Position numbers and translations under genes: made by a program. The notes under the pieces were generated by a model that made no database searches, was not told the DNA's origin, and worked only from the letters and a program-made list of their open reading frames with translations. Positions 6,508 to 13,598 of a stretch of 42,535 nt of DNA are shown in pieces (position 1 is the first letter of the stretch; every line of letters begins with the position of its first letter). Source of the stretch: a virus. The DNA lies in IMG/VR virus record IMGVR_UViG_3300028837_000572, positions 1 to 42,535 of that record; one strand, 5' to 3'.

Positions 6508-6660
6508 ATGGGTTATGATTATGAAGATGCTTGGAACGAATTATTTGAAATATTTAAGGAACTTCCACCCAATACAGAGAGTGAAATGCCATTTAATAAT
6601 AATTCAAGGAAATGGATTAGAGACAAAATGTCAGATATCAAAAAAAATATTACAGTATGA
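6508..6660 (+). CDS. Small acidic hypothetical protein
   Basis: A 50-residue protein preceded by AAAAGGGGGT. The first half is acidic and aromatic (YDYEDAWNELFEIFKELPPN), the second half more basic. It matches no family I know. Its stop overlaps the next start (ATGA), so it is coupled to the small membrane protein. Confidence 0.6.
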   Translation: MGYDYEDAWNELFEIFKELPPNTESEMPFNNNSRKWIRDKMSDIKKNITV

Positions 6661-6830
6661 AAATACCAATGATATTCTGTAATAGAGAGACTGTAGAACT
6701 TTTACTTGCTTTTCAGAGAGCATTAAGACATTTACGTTTAGGCTTTAAAGATTTATTTATATGTATTGTTTTCGCTATACCGTGTATTTTTTTGACTATT
6801 CTGGATTTATTGTTTAAGAAAAAAGTCTAA
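6657..6830 (+). CDS. Small membrane protein
   Basis: A 57-residue protein with an amphipathic N-terminal half and one hydrophobic helix near residues 32-53 (LFICIVFAIPCIFLTILDLL) followed by FKKKV. The basic C-terminus suggests it stays on the cytoplasmic side. The start overlaps the previous stop by 4 bp. Function unknown. Confidence 0.55.
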   Translation: MKIPMIFCNRETVELLLAFQRALRHLRLGFKDLFICIVFAIPCIFLTILDLLFKKKV

Positions 6831-6906
6831 AATTGAAACCGTTGAAAAATAAGGGCAAATTACCACTCGTCCATGGAGTGGGTAAAATATAAAGGAGAGA
6901 GATATC

Positions 6907-6999
6907 ATGGAAATTGGTTGGGGAACTATACCTTTGGTTTTAGGAATTATTATTGTGGCTATTATTGTGGGAGCTTATTATCTTGGAAGAAAAGGATAA
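6907..6999 (+). CDS. 30-residue membrane peptide
   Basis: AAGGAGAGAG precedes an ATG that opens a 30-residue peptide: a short polar start, one glycine-containing helix (LVLGIIIVAIIVGAYYL) and a GRKG end. A longer frame starting at 6873 runs through the same DNA in another frame, but its N-terminal part is aromatic nonsense lacking a ribosome site, so I prefer this pair of small genes. It overlaps the next start by one base (TAATG). Confidence 0.65.
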   Translation: MEIGWGTIPLVLGIIIVAIIVGAYYLGRKG

Positions 7000-7181
7000 T
7001 GAAAGATATAAAATCCGGCGGAAGTCGAAAGATAGGCAGAGACAAAAATAAGTGCGCTAAGTATCGACTTGACCAACGAAGAATAAAAAACAAAATCCGC
7101 CGATTGAAGAAGCAGTTTAAAAAATTTGGCGAACCTGATATTGCGAGCAGGATAAGGAAATTAGAGGATATTATTATATAG
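6999..7181 (+). CDS. Small basic phage protein (GGSRKIGR...RRLKK type)
   Basis: A 60-residue, strongly basic protein. The segment GGSRKIGRDKNKCAKYR, then RRIKNKIRRLKKQFKK, is a pattern seen in many short phage proteins of unknown function encoded near packaging genes, probably nucleic-acid binding. Start chosen by the TAATG overlap with the membrane peptide; extending it upstream to 6873 would add a shadow frame. Confidence 0.65.
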   Translation: MKDIKSGGSRKIGRDKNKCAKYRLDQRRIKNKIRRLKKQFKKFGEPDIASRIRKLEDIII

Positions 7182-7190
7182 GGGGATATC

Positions 7191-7391
7191 ATGAACAAAA
7201 TTAAAGCAAAAACAATAAGTGAATTTGCCAATAAACTACTATATCCACTTTCAGAATGGCAAAAAGACTTATTGAATCTGAAAAAATCAGGCGGCAAGAT
7301 TGTATTTTATCACGGGAGAAGGAGGACTAACTTTTTAAATTATTATTTATTGGAACAATCATTGGAGAAGTTAGAGAAAAGTGAAACATAA
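7191..7391 (+). CDS. Small protein with degenerate P-loop-like segment
   Basis: A 66-residue protein preceded by GGGGGATATC. LSEWQKDLLNLKKSGGKIVF followed by YHGRRRTNFLNYYLLEQ resembles the first strand and nucleotide-binding turn of terminase-type or small phage ATPases, but the expected GKT/S lysine is missing (GRRRTNF). It is either a binding-only domain or a decayed ATPase fragment. It sits just upstream of the disrupted terL start. Confidence 0.5.
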   Translation: MNKIKAKTISEFANKLLYPLSEWQKDLLNLKKSGGKIVFYHGRRRTNFLNYYLLEQSLEKLEKSET

Positions 7392-7436
7392 GTTATAAGG
7401 AGATAAAAGGGGAATAAAATTTAGAACGGGGGAAAA

Positions 7437-7502
7437 ATGAAGGAACTTGACGTCAATATCCCTTATCATTTTAAAGAATATGATTGGCAGAAAAGAAGCT
7501 GA
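7437..7502 (+). pseudogene. Truncated second copy of the TerL N-terminus
   Basis: ACGGGGGAAAAA precedes an ATG and 21 codons ending TGA. The peptide (ELDVNIPYHFKEYDWQK) aligns with the start of intact TerL (DLDIELPYHFREYKWEI): nine of seventeen positions are identical and several others are conservative. The copy stops just after the conserved Trp, and the HNH gene begins 45 bp later. This is a diverged 5' fragment of a terminase gene, probably left or brought in with the HNH insertion. Confidence 0.7.
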
Positions 7503-7546
7503 TATTATCGTGAAATTGTGATAAAATAGTACTAAAAGGAGAAAAA

Positions 7547-8017
7547 ATGAATCCATCACAAATACGATATTATCAAAAAAATAAAGAAAAAATATTAGAA
7601 CAAAAAAGGCAAGATTATAAAAAAAATAGAGATAAGAAAATTGCATACCAAAGGCAATATCGTTTAGATAATGTAGAAAAAATGAAAGCATATCGTTTAA
7701 AAAATAGAGAAAAAAAGATAAAACAACACAAAAAGTGGTATGAAAATAATCCTAATTACTATAAAGAGCGATATTTGGAAAAACGCCGATATATTAAAAA
7801 TTATAAAATATCTAAAGGTTGTGCTATTTGTGGGTATAATAAATGTGCAAGTGCCTTAGATTTTCACCATAATAATAATAGCGATAAAAAATTTAGCATT
7901 TCCCAATTTAATGATTGTGGTATAAAAAAGATCAAAAATGAAATGGACAAATGTATAGTTCTATGTAGAAATTGTCATGCGGAATTACACGAAAGGGAAA
8001 GAGAAAATGGATCTTGA
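7547..8017 (+). CDS. HNH homing-type endonuclease
   Basis: A 156-residue protein. Residues 1-85 are a lysine/tyrosine-rich array of YxxNKEKIxxxxxxY-type repeats that would wrap DNA. Residues 90-150 form the HNH core: C92/C95, DFHH (105-108), C140/C143-H144 and H148, all expected ligands and catalytic positions. AAAAGGAG precedes the ATG. It lies between a truncated TerL start and the intact terL gene, overlapping the latter by 11 bp, the classic site for a free-standing homing endonuclease in a packaging gene. Confidence 0.8.
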   Translation: MNPSQIRYYQKNKEKILEQKRQDYKKNRDKKIAYQRQYRLDNVEKMKAYRLKNREKKIKQHKKWYENNPNYYKERYLEKRRYIKNYKISKGCAICGYNKCASALDFHHNNNSDKKFSISQFNDCGIKKIKNEMDKCIVLCRNCHAELHERERENGS

Positions 8018-9395
8018 TATTGAACTTCCTTATCATTTCAGAGAGTATAAATGGGAAATTCCGATAGTTCGGGCGTTCTTTGACAATAAAGAAGTTTGGA
8101 TGAACATACACCGTAGAGGAGGGAAGGATCTCCTCTCATTCTGTAGATTTCTTCTTCCTTCTGCCTTCAAGAGGCCTGGAACCTACCAATATATCTGGCC
8201 TACGCTTAAACAGGGCAGAGATGCCATCTGGGAGGGCAAGGATGAGGAAGGAAGAGACTTTATGAATTATTACATTCCTCAGGAGATGATAGCACGCAAA
8301 GACAATCAGGACATGAAATTAATCGTCTATGCCATAGGGGGGACTTCTCAGATACAGATATTCGGAACCAATAAACTACAATACAAGGATTTGAGAGGAA
8401 AACCGAGCAATGGATCGGTGTATTCGGAGTTTTCGAGGCAGGACCCGAGGGGAAGGGATGTTGTAACTCCCATGATAAGAAAGACCAATGGATGGGAGGT
8501 AATTAACTCCACTCCCAATGGAAACAATCATTTCAAGTCCGGGTATTATACGGCGAAAAATAATCCTAAATATTGTTACTATATCACCGCCACGGTGGAA
8601 GATACATTCGACCATCAGGGCAATAGACTGGTAACTGAAGAGGCTATTCAGAGGGAAAGGGACAACAACCGGACTGAAGATTATATCAATCAGGAGTATT
8701 TCTGTTCATTCAATCAGGGTATAGAGGGCACCTATCTAGGGAGGCAACTTCAAACCGTTGCAAATGATGGAAGAATATTAAGTCTTGCTTATGACGAGAC
8801 CGTACCGGTGAACACCGCCTGGGATCTCGGAGTTGGCAACTTTATGAGTATCATCTTCTACCAGACGATCGGTAACTGGGTACATATCCTGGATTACCTT
8901 GAGGCTGTAGGTTATTCATTCGTTTACTATGCACAGAAGTTGAGAGAAAGAAATGAAGAGAAAGGCTTCTTTTACGGTACGCACTATGCACCTTTCGACA
9001 TAAAAGACCGGGAGATGGGGAGCCTCGACCATAAGGAAACGAGAGCATTATCACGTCAGGAGAAGGCTGAGAAGATAGGAATAGTCTTTGATGATGTGGA
9101 AAGAACAAGTTTCAGTAACAGCGTTGACAACGCCCAGGCTATTATGCGGAGGTGTAAATTTAACTCCGACAGCAAGGGAGTTAACCTGTTGATATCGCAT
9201 CTTGAGCAATGGGGCAGAAAGTGGAATGACCTCAATCAGGAGTACGGAGATTTTGAAGATCCGACCGTACATACTCATGCGGGAGCAGCCTTCAGGTACA
9301 TGAGTACGGTAGTGACAGAGGAAACACATTTAGCGAATTATGACGAGATACCTGAAGATTATAAAGATAAATGTCAGGAGTTTATAGGTTTATGA
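8007..9395 (+). CDS. terL: Terminase large subunit
   Basis: A 462-residue packaging motor and nuclease. Walker A-like RRGGKD is at 36-41, Walker B region SVYSEFSRQDPR near 137-148, coupling motif STPNGN at 168-173, and the nuclease domain begins with AWDLGVGNF (D273) followed by the LDYLEA acidic pair (D296/E299). The length is usual for the family. A longer frame opens at 7977 but the homology to the truncated copy begins at ATG 8007, which is the likely start; the ribosome site is weak (AAAGGGAAAGAG), perhaps because the HNH insertion replaced the original leader. Confidence 0.9.
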   Translation: MDLDIELPYHFREYKWEIPIVRAFFDNKEVWMNIHRRGGKDLLSFCRFLLPSAFKRPGTYQYIWPTLKQGRDAIWEGKDEEGRDFMNYYIPQEMIARKDNQDMKLIVYAIGGTSQIQIFGTNKLQYKDLRGKPSNGSVYSEFSRQDPRGRDVVTPMIRKTNGWEVINSTPNGNNHFKSGYYTAKNNPKYCYYITATVEDTFDHQGNRLVTEEAIQRERDNNRTEDYINQEYFCSFNQGIEGTYLGRQLQTVANDGRILSLAYDETVPVNTAWDLGVGNFMSIIFYQTIGNWVHILDYLEAVGYSFVYYAQKLRERNEEKGFFYGTHYAPFDIKDREMGSLDHKETRALSRQEKAEKIGIVFDDVERTSFSNSVDNAQAIMRRCKFNSDSKGVNLLISHLEQWGRKWNDLNQEYGDFEDPTVHTHAGAAFRYMSTVVTEETHLANYDEIPEDYKDKCQEFIGL

Positions 9396-9398
9396 AAC

Positions 9399-9472
9399 GA
9401 GTCTGTAGTTTAGTGGTAGAACGTCTGGCTCCAGACCAGGAGGCGTGGGTTCGACTCCTACCAGATTCGCCA
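9399..9472 (+). tRNA. tRNA-Trp (anticodon CCA)
   Basis: A full 74-nt cloverleaf: acceptor GAGTCTG/CAGATTC, D arm GTTT/GAAC, anticodon stem TCTGG/CCAGG with loop CTCCAGA (anticodon CCA), T stem GTGGG/CCTAC with loop TTCGACT, discriminator G as expected for Trp, and an encoded CCA. It starts 3 bp after the terL stop. Confidence 0.9.
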
Positions 9473-9486
9473 ATAAAGGGGGAAAT

Positions 9487-9663
9487 ATGGATAAAAGATT
9501 AATTGTATTTAATCATAGCAAAAAAAACAAAACTGTTTATATATGCTTTGCAGATTTTAAAGATAACAAAATAATAAGTCAAGAGAAAGCCATATTTAAG
9601 GAAAAAGAAATTTATAAAATATTAAAAACATGGTTAGTAAAATTTATGAGAGTAAAGGGGTAA
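9487..9663 (+). CDS. Small hypothetical protein
   Basis: A 58-residue protein: a beta-rich first half (RLIVFNHSKKNKTVYICFAD) and a basic helical second half. AAAGGGGGAAAT precedes ATG 9487. The frame is open upstream through the tRNA-Trp gene, but that part is tRNA, so the later ATG is the start. Unknown function. Confidence 0.6.
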   Translation: MDKRLIVFNHSKKNKTVYICFADFKDNKIISQEKAIFKEKEIYKILKTWLVKFMRVKG

Positions 9664-9666
9664 ATT

Positions 9667-9849
9667 ATGTCAGTACTATCAGAATCGGCGAAACTATTAA
9701 CCCATTACGATATGGTATGGGCTAAAAAACACGGCATTGCCAAAAAGGATATAAAAAAATCTTTAAATCTAATTAGTGAAGTATTAGCTGAAACCAAATA
9801 TAGTACGGATGAGGTTGAAACTGCATTTGTTTATTTGTACCATAAATAA
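9667..9849 (+). CDS. Small hypothetical protein
   Basis: A 60-residue helical protein (AKLLTHYDMVWAKKHGIAKK, then a two-helix tail) behind AAAGGGGTAAATT. The same leader, AAAGGGGTAAATTAT, recurs just after its stop at 9849 but without a start codon there, suggesting that a neighbouring gene has been lost or that the leader was duplicated. Confidence 0.6.
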   Translation: MSVLSESAKLLTHYDMVWAKKHGIAKKDIKKSLNLISEVLAETKYSTDEVETAFVYLYHK

Positions 9850-9916
9850 AGGGGTAAATTATAGAAAAAAGATAACCTACATATTTAACATTGAAAATTG
9901 AATTTAAGGGGAAATT

Positions 9917-10144
9917 ATGAGAATTATGGGTGAAGATGATATTAGGGGTATTTATTGGTTACTAAAAGAAATAAATGAAGATAGAAAATTAGCGAGTTAT
10001 TTTAGGGAACAACTTAATATACGAAATACGGATATAAAAAGATTAATGATAATATTCACTGATTTTATTAAAATACTCGATAATCCAATGAAAGATGAAT
10101 TAAGTATAGATATGATACCAAATATAAGAGTAGGGAAATTATGA
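9917..10144 (+). CDS. Small hypothetical protein
   Basis: A 75-residue protein served by AAGGGGAAATT. It is helical (IYWLLKEINEDRKLASYFRE) with a hydrophobic middle (MIIFTDFIKIL) not long enough to be a clear membrane span. It overlaps the next gene by 4 bp (ATGA). No family recognised. Confidence 0.6.
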   Translation: MRIMGEDDIRGIYWLLKEINEDRKLASYFREQLNIRNTDIKRLMIIFTDFIKILDNPMKDELSIDMIPNIRVGKL

Positions 10145-10392
10145 AAAAAGAAAAATATACTATACCAAAAGAATTTCACGATAGGAAAATAGCGGAGCAA
10201 GTTAAAAGAATAGAGGAGAAAGAAAACAAAGATAAAAAAATCTTTGAAAAAATTATGAGCAGATTTGTCGAAGCGGTGCATTACAAAATAGAAAGAGATA
10301 TAGAACTATATGGGGAATGTAGATTGGAGATAGGCAATATGGATGATTTAGATGACATTATTGATATACGCAAGATGTTAGATGGGAAATAA
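10141..10392 (+). CDS. Small charged hypothetical protein
   Basis: An 83-residue, highly charged helical protein (KIAEQVKRIEEKENKDKKIF) ending in an acidic segment (GNMDDLDDIIDIRKML). It is coupled to the previous gene by the ATGA overlap and lies just upstream of the portal gene. It could be a small head-assembly factor; that is only positional. Confidence 0.6.
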   Translation: MKKEKYTIPKEFHDRKIAEQVKRIEEKENKDKKIFEKIMSRFVEAVHYKIERDIELYGECRLEIGNMDDLDDIIDIRKMLDGK

Positions 10393-10419
10393 TCGAGAGT
10401 TGGGGTAGAAGGATATGAA

Positions 10420-12282
10420 GTGGACGAATTACAAGTTGTCAAAAAGAAAAATGAAGTTTTATTAGACTTTGTAATGACCGAATATAATAGGTCAAAAAGG
10501 TTCTGGGACCCTTACCATGATGACTGGAAGAAGATGCGAGACCAGTATAATGGTATCTTGCTTGTAGGTAAGGAAATATGGCAGAGTAATATCATCGTTC
10601 CGACCTTGAAGAAAATTGTCCGTGCCTTGTGTTCCCATTATATTAATATCTTACTATCGAAAGGTGCGGAATCATTCGACATAGCCCCAGGGGAAGAATC
10701 AGATAAAAAGAACGCTGAATTGTTACGTTATAAGATAATTTATGACCTGACCACTTTAGAGATAGAGAAAAAGATACTTCCTATTTTGAAAAACTTTGTT
10801 CTTTACGGATATGCCGTTGCCTACGTTCCCTGGGTACACACAGTAGAAAAACAAAGGATAGATAAGAATACGGTAAAGGAAATAACCATATTTGATGGAC
10901 CCGATTTAGTATGTGTTGATTTGTTTCATTTCTTTTCTGATCCGAACTGCCTTGACCTGACTTCATGGAAAGTCTACGAGAAAGAAAATATCCCTATTCA
11001 TTATCTTAAAAATAAAGAGAAAACAAAAACTAATCCTGATGGTATATATTTTAATATCAATGCATTAAAAGAAACCACCTATCCGGATGAAAGTAAAGAT
11101 GATCTCGAATATAAAGACAAAGTCCAAACACTTGAATATCACGGACTCGTACCCAAGAAACTGATCGAAGGAAACATGGAAGAACTTACCGAAGTCAACC
11201 CCTTTGATGATGAATACGTACCGGCTATTATCGTGGTAGCAAATCAAAAGGTAGTGATCAGGGCGAGTGCTTATCCTTACTGGTGTAATGATATATTCGT
11301 ACCTTTTGTCAATGACCGCATGGTAAGCGAAATCATAGGTTGTGGCATAGGACAGGACATCAAGGCACTCGCACCAATGCTGACCAATCTATACAATAAA
11401 TTAACCGATTGTGTGAACATAGTAGCCAATCCCATGTATGAAGCAGTTATAAATCGTTATTTAGGTAAGGCAAAGACTATACTGACAAGACCTGGCAGAG
11501 TCTTACCGGTAAGGCAATTAGGAGGAATCAGGGCGATTGATACCACCGGACAGGCTGCTGCGTTAAGGACGATTCAAGAATTAATTGTAATGTTTAACAA
11601 AATCATAGAAGAACTCACCGGTACGACTCCACAAGTTATGCCAGCCAGCGGTGAGGGTGATGTTCATAGAACGATGGGTGGACTGGCCATGATGAAAGAA
11701 GAATCCATGCTTCCGATTAACACCAAAATAAAATTCTATCTTGAACCGCCATTTCGTAAGGTACTTGGTATTATCTACCGTCACAATATACAAAGATTCA
11801 AGAAAGAAAGTGCTTTAAGGATATTAGGCAAGAAAGCGGAGAAGTTTGATTTAACACATATCACCAAAACAGATATTATGATGAAGGGCAACCCTGACTT
11901 CATACCTACGGGTATATCGGGATTTATGGAGAGGATGTCCGAAATCAAGAATTTATTAGATTATATGAAATTATTGGCAGGTGTTGCCATTCCTGCAACC
12001 AAGATGGACCCGATGGGGAATGAAGTACCGATATACGACCCTGAAGGTAAACCGGCTATGAAGCCTTATGGTAACATAGCTTATATTGCCAGAAGGATAG
12101 CCGAATTATTGAGATTAAAGGAGATAGACAAAATAGCTCCTGAAGTGGAGGAATTGGAAAAACCTAAACAGATTGGTCCCCCACGGTCGTACTCTCCGGC
12201 CGGCGCGGCAGGAGAGAGGACCCCGTCTGTCCTGTCCGGGGGATATTTAGGCAGGGCAACGAGAGCTGTAGGGGGAGAATAA
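10420..12282 (+). CDS. Portal protein (P22-like)
   Basis: A 620-residue portal, the dodecameric ring through which DNA is packaged and ejected. Features: an N-terminal YNRSKRFWDPYHDDWKKMRD, the helical WQSNIIVPTLKKIVRALCSH segment, a beta-rich clip/wing region (LFHFFSDPNC), and the long crown helices near residues 300-420 (IKALAPMLTNLYNKLTD). The start is GTG 10420 with AAGGA 8 bases upstream; the ATG at 10415 is out of frame. Large size and neighbours (terL, scaffold, N4-type capsid) fit podoviruses. The last 30 codons are abnormally GC-rich (see 12192-12241). Confidence 0.8.
   Translation: MDELQVVKKKNEVLLDFVMTEYNRSKRFWDPYHDDWKKMRDQYNGILLVGKEIWQSNIIVPTLKKIVRALCSHYINILLSKGAESFDIAPGEESDKKNAELLRYKIIYDLTTLEIEKKILPILKNFVLYGYAVAYVPWVHTVEKQRIDKNTVKEITIFDGPDLVCVDLFHFFSDPNCLDLTSWKVYEKENIPIHYLKNKEKTKTNPDGIYFNINALKETTYPDESKDDLEYKDKVQTLEYHGLVPKKLIEGNMEELTEVNPFDDEYVPAIIVVANQKVVIRASAYPYWCNDIFVPFVNDRMVSEIIGCGIGQDIKALAPMLTNLYNKLTDCVNIVANPMYEAVINRYLGKAKTILTRPGRVLPVRQLGGIRAIDTTGQAAALRTIQELIVMFNKIIEELTGTTPQVMPASGEGDVHRTMGGLAMMKEESMLPINTKIKFYLEPPFRKVLGIIYRHNIQRFKKESALRILGKKAEKFDLTHITKTDIMMKGNPDFIPTGISGFMERMSEIKNLLDYMKLLAGVAIPATKMDPMGNEVPIYDPEGKPAMKPYGNIAYIARRIAELLRLKEIDKIAPEVEELEKPKQIGPPRSYSPAGAAGERTPSVLSGGYLGRATRAVGGE
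12192..12241 (+). repeat. GC-rich double hairpin in the portal 3' end
   Basis: Two adjacent palindromes sit in otherwise AT-rich DNA: CTCTCC (12192-12197) with GGAGAG (12211-12216), enclosing a GCC/GGC inner stem, and CCCCG (12221-12225) with CGGGG (12237-12241). They encode a Gly/Ala/Pro/Ser-rich tail. Composition and symmetry resemble a small inserted palindromic element, or a structured signal ahead of the downstream head genes. Confidence 0.55.
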
Positions 12283-12300
12283 TTATGAAAGGGGGATATT

Positions 12301-12615
12301 ATGCCAGATAAACAGACTGAAGAAGAAGTGCAACTTGCCTTATCAGGTAAAGATGCACACAATTTAATTGAGATGTGTAATTCCAATGGCTGGAAAGTTA
12401 TAAAAGAGATGTATTTCGATACTACCTTAAAACAAATCAGGGAGTATTTAGACAATACCGAAAATACCGATATGTTTATGATACAGGCCAAACGTGAACT
12501 GCGTAGTTGGGTACAGAATCTTTTAGACGATATCAAACTTACCATCGAAATTGGTTTACAGCATGAGAAAGAGTTAGCTGAGAGAACGGAAGAAAAAAAG
12601 ATTAAAGGAGAGTAA
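12301..12615 (+). CDS. Hypothetical protein between portal and scaffold
   Basis: A 104-residue, mostly helical protein (EVQLALSGKDAHNLIEMCNS, LRSWVQNLLDDIKLTIEIGL). AAAGGGGGATATT precedes the ATG. Small proteins in this position in podoviruses often assist head assembly or are minor capsid parts. No motif confirms this. Confidence 0.6.
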   Translation: MPDKQTEEEVQLALSGKDAHNLIEMCNSNGWKVIKEMYFDTTLKQIREYLDNTENTDMFMIQAKRELRSWVQNLLDDIKLTIEIGLQHEKELAERTEEKKIKGE

Positions 12616-12657
12616 AGGGGAATATTAAAAGTATGAAAGGAGTTTGAAGCAGAAGCG

Positions 12658-13569
12658 GTGGTAGACGCAGAGGAAGGACACATTGAGGAAGCGATCGAAA
12701 AGTCGAAAACAGAAAAATCAGAGAAGGAAACAAGAATTGCACCTGATTTATTGAAGTTGAAAAAAGAACAGACCGAGAAGAAAAAAGAGGTAAAACAGAA
12801 AAAAGCAGAAATCAAAAAAGAAGTCAAGAAGGAAGTAATTGCTCCCAGTAAGTTTGAGGGCAAAACTCCCGAAGAACGACAGGAAATCTACTTGGAGATG
12901 GAGAAAAGTTTTACCCAAAAGAGCCAAAAAGTCACCGAGTTGGAAGCGAAGATAACCGAACTTGATTCGGTCAACAAGAAGATAGAAGAATACGAAAAGA
13001 ACGCAGTCATTAACCAACAGAAGATAACTCAAGTTAAGCTTCCTGACAAACCTAAAATGACTCTGTTTTATGATGACCCTGAAAAGTATTTTGAAGAAAG
13101 AGAAAAATATGAAGATGCAAAAAGGAACGCACAAATAGCTCCTTTGTATGGCCAGAATTGGGAAACTCAAAAGCAGAATGTAATAAATAAACTAAAAGAA
13201 GCAACCGAAAAAGATGTTGTACCTTACAAGGATGTAGAAGGCGAGGTTGAATCAAGAGTGAAAAAGAATCCTGCTTTAGTTAACCAATATGGCTTAAATG
13301 CAAGGCAATATTTTTATACCCAGATCAGGAACGAGCAACTTCCTCAAAAAATAGATGACATAAAAAACAACGCTAAAGAAGAAGCAAAAAAAGAGTTGGC
13401 GGAAGAAAACAAAGAAAATAGCGAATCACAGATTATGACTTCCGATATCACAACTGAAAAAAGGGAGAGTGCGCAAGTCGATTTTGAAAAGCAGCTTGAT
13501 GGTGGAGCTGACCCCGAAAAGGTCATCCAAGCCATAAAGAAGAAACACGGAATCACTAGTGACATCTAA
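12658..13569 (+). CDS. Scaffolding-protein candidate with doubtful start
   Basis: A 303-residue, very charged coiled-coil protein between portal and major capsid protein, the usual scaffold position. KFEGKTPEERQEIYLEMEKS followed by long heptads is typical of scaffold-like proteins; the acidic/basic alternation and helical C-terminus (VDFEKQLDGGADPEKVIQAI) fit capsid binding. The only start in frame is GTG 12658 without a good ribosome site. The frame is open back to 12637 and reads KEFEAEAVVDAEEG there; an ATG at 12633 would join it if one A of ATGAAAGGAG were removed. I suspect a one-base indel or frameshift at the true start. Confidence 0.65.
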   Translation: MVDAEEGHIEEAIEKSKTEKSEKETRIAPDLLKLKKEQTEKKKEVKQKKAEIKKEVKKEVIAPSKFEGKTPEERQEIYLEMEKSFTQKSQKVTELEAKITELDSVNKKIEEYEKNAVINQQKITQVKLPDKPKMTLFYDDPEKYFEEREKYEDAKRNAQIAPLYGQNWETQKQNVINKLKEATEKDVVPYKDVEGEVESRVKKNPALVNQYGLNARQYFYTQIRNEQLPQKIDDIKNNAKEEAKKELAEENKENSESQIMTSDITTEKRESAQVDFEKQLDGGADPEKVIQAIKKKHGITSDI

Positions 13570-13598
13570 GGGGAATACTAATTAGGAAGTGATTAATA

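Noticed and set aside
6873-7181. A single 102-residue frame covering both small genes here
   Set aside because: Its first 42 codons are an out-of-frame reading of a membrane peptide that has its own AAGGAGAGAG site; the real second gene starts at 6999 by TAATG overlap.
7437-8060. A group I intron interrupting terL
   Set aside because: The downstream terL has its own ATG and complete N-terminus; the upstream fragment is a diverged copy, so splicing would not rebuild a gene, and I see no intron core.
9399-9472. A recoded UGA (Trp) genetic code, suggested by the tRNA-Trp
   Set aside because: The anticodon is CCA, reading only UGG, and several genes end cleanly at TGA.
12081-12863. A 260-residue leftward frame opposite portal and scaffold genes
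   Set aside because: It spans two genes and an intergenic gap on the other strand, is Ser/Phe-rich shadow sequence, and has no promoter or ribosome site.
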